This document shows positions 60,971 to 64,000 of a stretch of 64,000 bases of DNA, piece after piece. The number at the start of each line of letters is the position of its first letter. Within the stretch, counting starts at the first letter, position 1. The notes beneath the pieces were generated by a model that had not been told where the DNA came from, did no database searches, and saw only the letters and a list, made by a program, of their open reading frames with translations. The DNA is taken from assembly GCA_002372465.1 (NCBI GenBank), contig DFGW01000250.1, positions 1 to 64,000 of the forward strand. The letters are read 5' to 3'. This DNA is from Butyrivibrio sp. UBA3740 (lineage in GTDB: Bacteria; Bacillota; Clostridia; Lachnospirales; Lachnospiraceae). The translations under genes were made by a program, and so were the position numbers.

Positions 60971-60999
60971 TTGAAGATTAGCCTTCATTAAGGTATACT
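60971..60999 (+). promoter_or_regulatory. Promoter for the FAD oxidoreductase gene
   Basis: TTGAAG (60971-60976), 17-base spacer, TATACT (60994-60999): a good vegetative-type promoter in the 90-base gap, 45 bases ahead of ATG 61044. GAAG and CTTC around 60973-60986 form a small inverted repeat. Confidence 0.6.
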
Positions 61000-61043
61000 T
61001 ACTTATGTTTATATGATTAACATCATCAGGAAGGACGAGTGTA

Positions 61044-62621
61044 ATGAAGAAAGCACTTATTATAGGAGCCGGTCCTGCGGGACTGACAGCTGCGTACGAG
61101 CTTTTGTCCAAGTCTAAGGATTATGAGGTTGTGGTTTTTGAGGAGACCGATAAGTTCGGTGGAATCTCAAGAACTGTTGATTACAAGGGCAACCGTATGG
61201 ACATGGGTGGTCACAGATTTTTCAGTAAGGTTCCCGAGGTAAACGAATGGTGGGAGAAGATGCTTCCTCAGCAGGGATCTGATGCTTATGATTACAAGAT
61301 TCTTGGCACACAGATCCAGATGAATCAGGGTGGTCCTGATCCCGAGAAGGAAGACAGGGTTATGCTGAAAAGGCACCGTGTTTCCCGTATTCTTTTCGAC
61401 TCTAAATTCTATGATTATCCTATTTCCTTAAAGGCGGAGACCTTCAAGAACTTTGGTCTTCTCACGACCCTTAAGGTTGGCTTTTCTTACATGGCTTCTG
61501 TGTTCCACAAAAGGCCTGAGGACAATCTTGAGAACCTTTATATCAACAACTTTGGTAAGAAGCTGTACTCCATGTTCTTTGAGTATTACACTGAGAATCT
61601 TTGGGGCAGACACCCAAGTGAGATCGATGCATCCTGGGGTAAGCAAAGAACCAAGGGCCTTTCCATCTTCGGTATCATCAGAGATTATCTTGGAAGACTC
61701 TTTAAGGTTAAGAACCGCAAGGTCAATACATCCCTTATCGAGGAGTTCAAATATCCAAAGCTTGGTCCGGGACAGCTCTGGGACGTTACAGCTGACGAGA
61801 TCAGGAACCTTGGCGGAACCATCATAATGGATGCCAGGGTTACAGGTATTCACAAGGATGGAGATCATGTTACAGGTGTAACTTACGTTCAGGATGGAAA
61901 AGAGATAAAGATGGACGGAGACGTTGTCATCAGCTCCATGCCAATAAAAGACCTTGTAGCAGGAATGAATGATGTTCCATCAGATCCTGTAAGGATTGCA
62001 GCAGGACTTCCTTATCGTGATTACATGACTCTTGGAGTTCTTGTTCCCAAGCTTAACCTTAAGAACAAGACCAATATCAAGACAATTGGCAATATCGTGC
62101 CCGACAACTGGGTTTACGTTCAGGACAGAACCGTTAAGATGGGACGTTTCCAGATTTACAACAACTGGTCTCCCTATCTGGTAAAAGACCTTGAGCACAC
62201 AGTTTGGGTTGGTCTTGAGTATTTCTGTTTCGAGGGCGATTCCATGTGGAATATGACAGAGGATGAATTTGCCAAGATGGCCATCGATGAGATGGTTAAG
62301 CTTAAGCTCATCAACAGTGCATCCGAAGTAATCGATTATCATATGGAACGCGTTAAAAAAGCTTATCCTGCTTACTTTGACACCTATGATGAGATGGACA
62401 AGCTGGTGGCTTACCTCAACACCATCGACAATCTGTATTGCGTAGGACGTAACGGTCAGCACAGATATAACAACATTGACCACTCCATGTGCACCTCCTT
62501 TGAGGTTGTTAAGAACATTCTTAGTGGAGCTACAGACCGGAGCAATATCTGGAATGTCAACACAGAGGAAGAGTACCACGAATCTTCCAGTGAAGAAGAC
62601 GACAGCGTTGAGATCGACTAA
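61044..62621 (+). CDS. FAD/NAD(P)-dependent oxidoreductase, Glf/protoporphyrinogen-oxidase-like
   Basis: 525 residues. It starts [22 protein letters not shown] with [35 protein letters not shown], the FAD-binding pattern of amine-oxidase-like proteins that includes UDP-galactopyranose mutase relatives. [28 protein letters not shown] and the final [19 protein letters not shown] are typical of a group common in polysaccharide loci. It may act on a sugar nucleotide or lipid-linked sugar; the reaction is not certain. It has its own promoter and terminator. An AGGAAGGACGAG site precedes ATG 61044. The C-terminal end is acidic ([10 protein letters not shown]-like). Confidence 0.83.
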   Translation: MKKALIIGAGPAGLTAAYELLSKSKDYEVVVFEETDKFGGISRTVDYKGNRMDMGGHRFFSKVPEVNEWWEKMLPQQGSDAYDYKILGTQIQMNQGGPDPEKEDRVMLKRHRVSRILFDSKFYDYPISLKAETFKNFGLLTTLKVGFSYMASVFHKRPEDNLENLYINNFGKKLYSMFFEYYTENLWGRHPSEIDASWGKQRTKGLSIFGIIRDYLGRLFKVKNRKVNTSLIEEFKYPKLGPGQLWDVTADEIRNLGGTIIMDARVTGIHKDGDHVTGVTYVQDGKEIKMDGDVVISSMPIKDLVAGMNDVPSDPVRIAAGLPYRDYMTLGVLVPKLNLKNKTNIKTIGNIVPDNWVYVQDRTVKMGRFQIYNNWSPYLVKDLEHTVWVGLEYFCFEGDSMWNMTEDEFAKMAIDEMVKLKLINSASEVIDYHMERVKKAYPAYFDTYDEMDKLVAYLNTIDNLYCVGRNGQHRYNNIDHSMCTSFEVVKNILSGATDRSNIWNVNTEEEYHESSSEEDDSVEID

Positions 62622-62638
62622 ATAAATAACAAAAGATT

Positions 62639-62669
62639 TGCGGTGCACTTTTTCTGCACCGCAGTTTTT
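62639..62669 (+). terminator. Rho-independent terminator
   Basis: A perfect 9-bp stem TGCGGTGCA/TGCACCGCA (62639-62647 and 62655-62663), a 7-base loop and a T-run immediately after, 17 bases past the oxidoreductase stop. Confidence 0.92.
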
Positions 62670-62712
62670 TAGTATGAATTTGTTGTACAGATTAAGCTTT
62701 GTGTGAGGATTT

Positions 62713-64000
62713 ATGGGTTTTACAAGCTTTAGTTTTCTGATCTTTCTGCCGGTGGTTGTACTGGTAAACTTCATTATGCCGCGTAAGATGCGCTATGTAT
62801 GGCTTTTTGTTACCAGCATGGTCTTCTATTTGTGCGTGGATCTTAAGGCGTCTTGGGTTCTGGCAGTGACCATTGTTCTTACCTATGTGGAGGGACTTCT
62901 TATTGGGAAGGCAGTCGGCCTTAAGGCTCTTTTGTTTGTAAGTATTGCCGCTGATGTGGCGCTTCTTTTGGTGGTTCGGGCAGGAACTGTTCTTGGAGCA
63001 GTCGGTATTTCTTTTTACATGTTAAAGGCCATCAGCTATCTGATTGATGTTTATCGAGGTGATGTCAGGGCTGAGAAGAACTTCGTTAAGCTTGCCCTGT
63101 TTGTATCCTTCTTCACTCAGATCGTATCAGGCCCTATAGAGAGGGCAAGGAACATGCTCCCTCAGTTTAGCTATCCCATGAGTGTGGACTATGATCTTTT
63201 AAGGGACGGACTTCTTGAGATGCTCTGGGGTTATATCCTGAAGCTGGTCCTTGCAGACAGACTGGCCATTTTTGTTAAAACCGTTTACGACAATCCACAG
63301 GTTCAGCCCGGAACCATTGTGTTCCTGGCAACCCTTTTCTATACATTCGAGATCTATTGCGACTTCGCGGGCTATTCCCACATTGCCATCGGAGCGTCAA
63401 GAATCCTTGGCATTGATGTCATGAAGAACTTTGACAGCCCCTACATGTCAGGCTCAATTGCGGAGTTCTGGAGAAGATGGCATATTTCCTTGTCCGGATG
63501 GCTTAGAGACTACATTTACATTCCCCTTGGTGGCAACAGGAAAGGCACCGTAAGGAAGTATCTGAACATCCTTATCGTCTTTGCTGTCAGCGGCATCTGG
63601 CATGGAACAGCCCTGACTTTCCTTGTGTGGGGCCTGCTTCACGCGGTTTATCAGATAATCGGCTACATCCTGCAGCCCATAAGGGACAAGTGCGTGGAAA
63701 TATTAAAGGTCAGGAGAGAATCCTTTTCCCACAGGAGTATCAAGGTTGTTTTTACCTTCCTTCTTGTGAATACAGCCTGGGTGTTCTTCAGAGCTGAGGA
63801 CCTTCCGAAAGCTCTTTTGATCCTGAAAAAGAGCTGTGAATTCACTCCCTGGGTGTTCTCCGAAGGGACCATCTATCAGCTGGGACTTAACAGAGCCAAC
63901 ATGGGGCTGGTTCTTCTGGGAATTCTGGCACTGATAATTGTTGATGTTTTGGGGTATCTGGACATTGAATTCAGGGACAAGATCATGAGTCAGGGAATCT
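62713..64000 (+). CDS. MBOAT family O-acyltransferase (3' end outside window)
   Basis: The open frame runs from ATG 62713 (GTGAGGAT upstream) to the window edge with no stop, about 429 residues visible. It has many helices and the family landmarks: YCDFAGYSHIAIGASRILGI, FWRRWHISLSGWLRDYIYIPLGG (conserved W-H-I-S-L) and SGIWHGTALTFLVWGLLHAVYQI with the catalytic histidine. It is a complete DltB/AlgI-type O-acyltransferase core, unlike the left-edge gene. It probably acylates the exported glycan, with an SGNH-type partner expected beyond the edge. Confidence 0.92.
   Translation, partial: MGFTSFSFLIFLPVVVLVNFIMPRKMRYVWLFVTSMVFYLCVDLKASWVLAVTIVLTYVEGLLIGKAVGLKALLFVSIAADVALLLVVRAGTVLGAVGISFYMLKAISYLIDVYRGDVRAEKNFVKLALFVSFFTQIVSGPIERARNMLPQFSYPMSVDYDLLRDGLLEMLWGYILKLVLADRLAIFVKTVYDNPQVQPGTIVFLATLFYTFEIYCDFAGYSHIAIGASRILGIDVMKNFDSPYMSGSIAEFWRRWHISLSGWLRDYIYIPLGGNRKGTVRKYLNILIVFAVSGIWHGTALTFLVWGLLHAVYQIIGYILQPIRDKCVEILKVRRESFSHRSIKVVFTFLLVNTAWVFFRAEDLPKALLILKKSCEFTPWVFSEGTIYQLGLNRANMGLVLLGILALIIVDVLGYLDIEFRDKIMSQGI

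Noticed and set aside
1-64000. The window as a circular molecule with one MBOAT gene split over the ends
   Set aside because: The right-end gene has already passed its own WGLLHA region, so the left-end WGLLHG belongs to a different gene.

Overview
The window reads as one very large extracellular-polysaccharide (capsule/EPS/cell-wall glycan) locus from a low-to-medium GC Firmicute, most likely a rumen or gut Lachnospiraceae of the Butyrivibrio type. This rests on Gram-positive style ribosome sites (GGAGG-type), a mixture of ATG/TTG/GTG starts, a WecG/TagA protein, a polyprenyl glycosylphosphotransferase, a Gram-positive lipoprotein, and a VTC/DUF4956/CotH operon of the kind common in Clostridia. 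The taxonomic call is inference; there is no rRNA or tRNA to confirm it. Almost every gene is on the + strand; only two (23036-24796 and 55651-56880) point the other way, each closed by a convergent hairpin.

Left part (1-26.5 kb, AT-rich): an acylation module (end of an MBOAT gene, an SGNH-like partner, an acyltransferase-3), two orphan multi-pass membrane proteins, an FkbM methyltransferase, a fucosyltransferase-like protein, an ATP-grasp ligase, two different DegT sugar aminotransferases, a GT4, a GT-D-like protein, a membrane protein, an unusual polymerase-GT4 fusion, a GT-C, an ABC flippase, a second fucosyltransferase-like protein and a GT2. On the opposite strand is an OpgB-like phosphoglycerol transferase, followed by a GtrII-like membrane glucosyltransferase. 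This is a nearly complete unit: sugar activation and amination, glycan assembly, flipping, polymerisation and decoration.

Middle (26.5-40.6 kb): base composition rises at about 26.5 kb. A GT4, a superoxide dismutase, then WecG, a PseC-like aminotransferase and the priming sugar-phosphate transferase, closed by a strong terminator. Next comes a 2331-residue secreted protein with its own terminator, then three 23-bp direct repeats in front of a stand-alone AAA+/DUF4143 ATPase.

Right part (40.6-64 kb): a UDP-glucuronate-4-epimerase-like enzyme, several large GT-C type membrane proteins, three GT2 enzymes, an FAD oxidoreductase with an added cysteine quartet, a fourth DegT aminotransferase, ManC (GDP-mannose supply) and a radical SAM/SPASM enzyme. 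A bidirectional terminator and a divergent SGNH lipoprotein follow. Then comes the VTC-DUF4956-CotH operon, preceded by CTTAAG repeats with 11-bp phasing that look like a response-regulator (PmrA-type) box. An FAD-dependent Glf-like oxidoreductase and the start of a second MBOAT gene run to the window edge. No insertion sequence, CRISPR array, tRNA or rRNA was seen, and no gene-free stretch exceeds 300 bases.

The most unusual items are the polymerase-GT4 fusion, the giant secreted protein, the 23-bp repeats upstream of the AAA+ gene, the PmrA-like box in front of the VTC/DUF4956/CotH operon, and the radical SAM and ATP-grasp enzymes embedded among glycosyltransferases.
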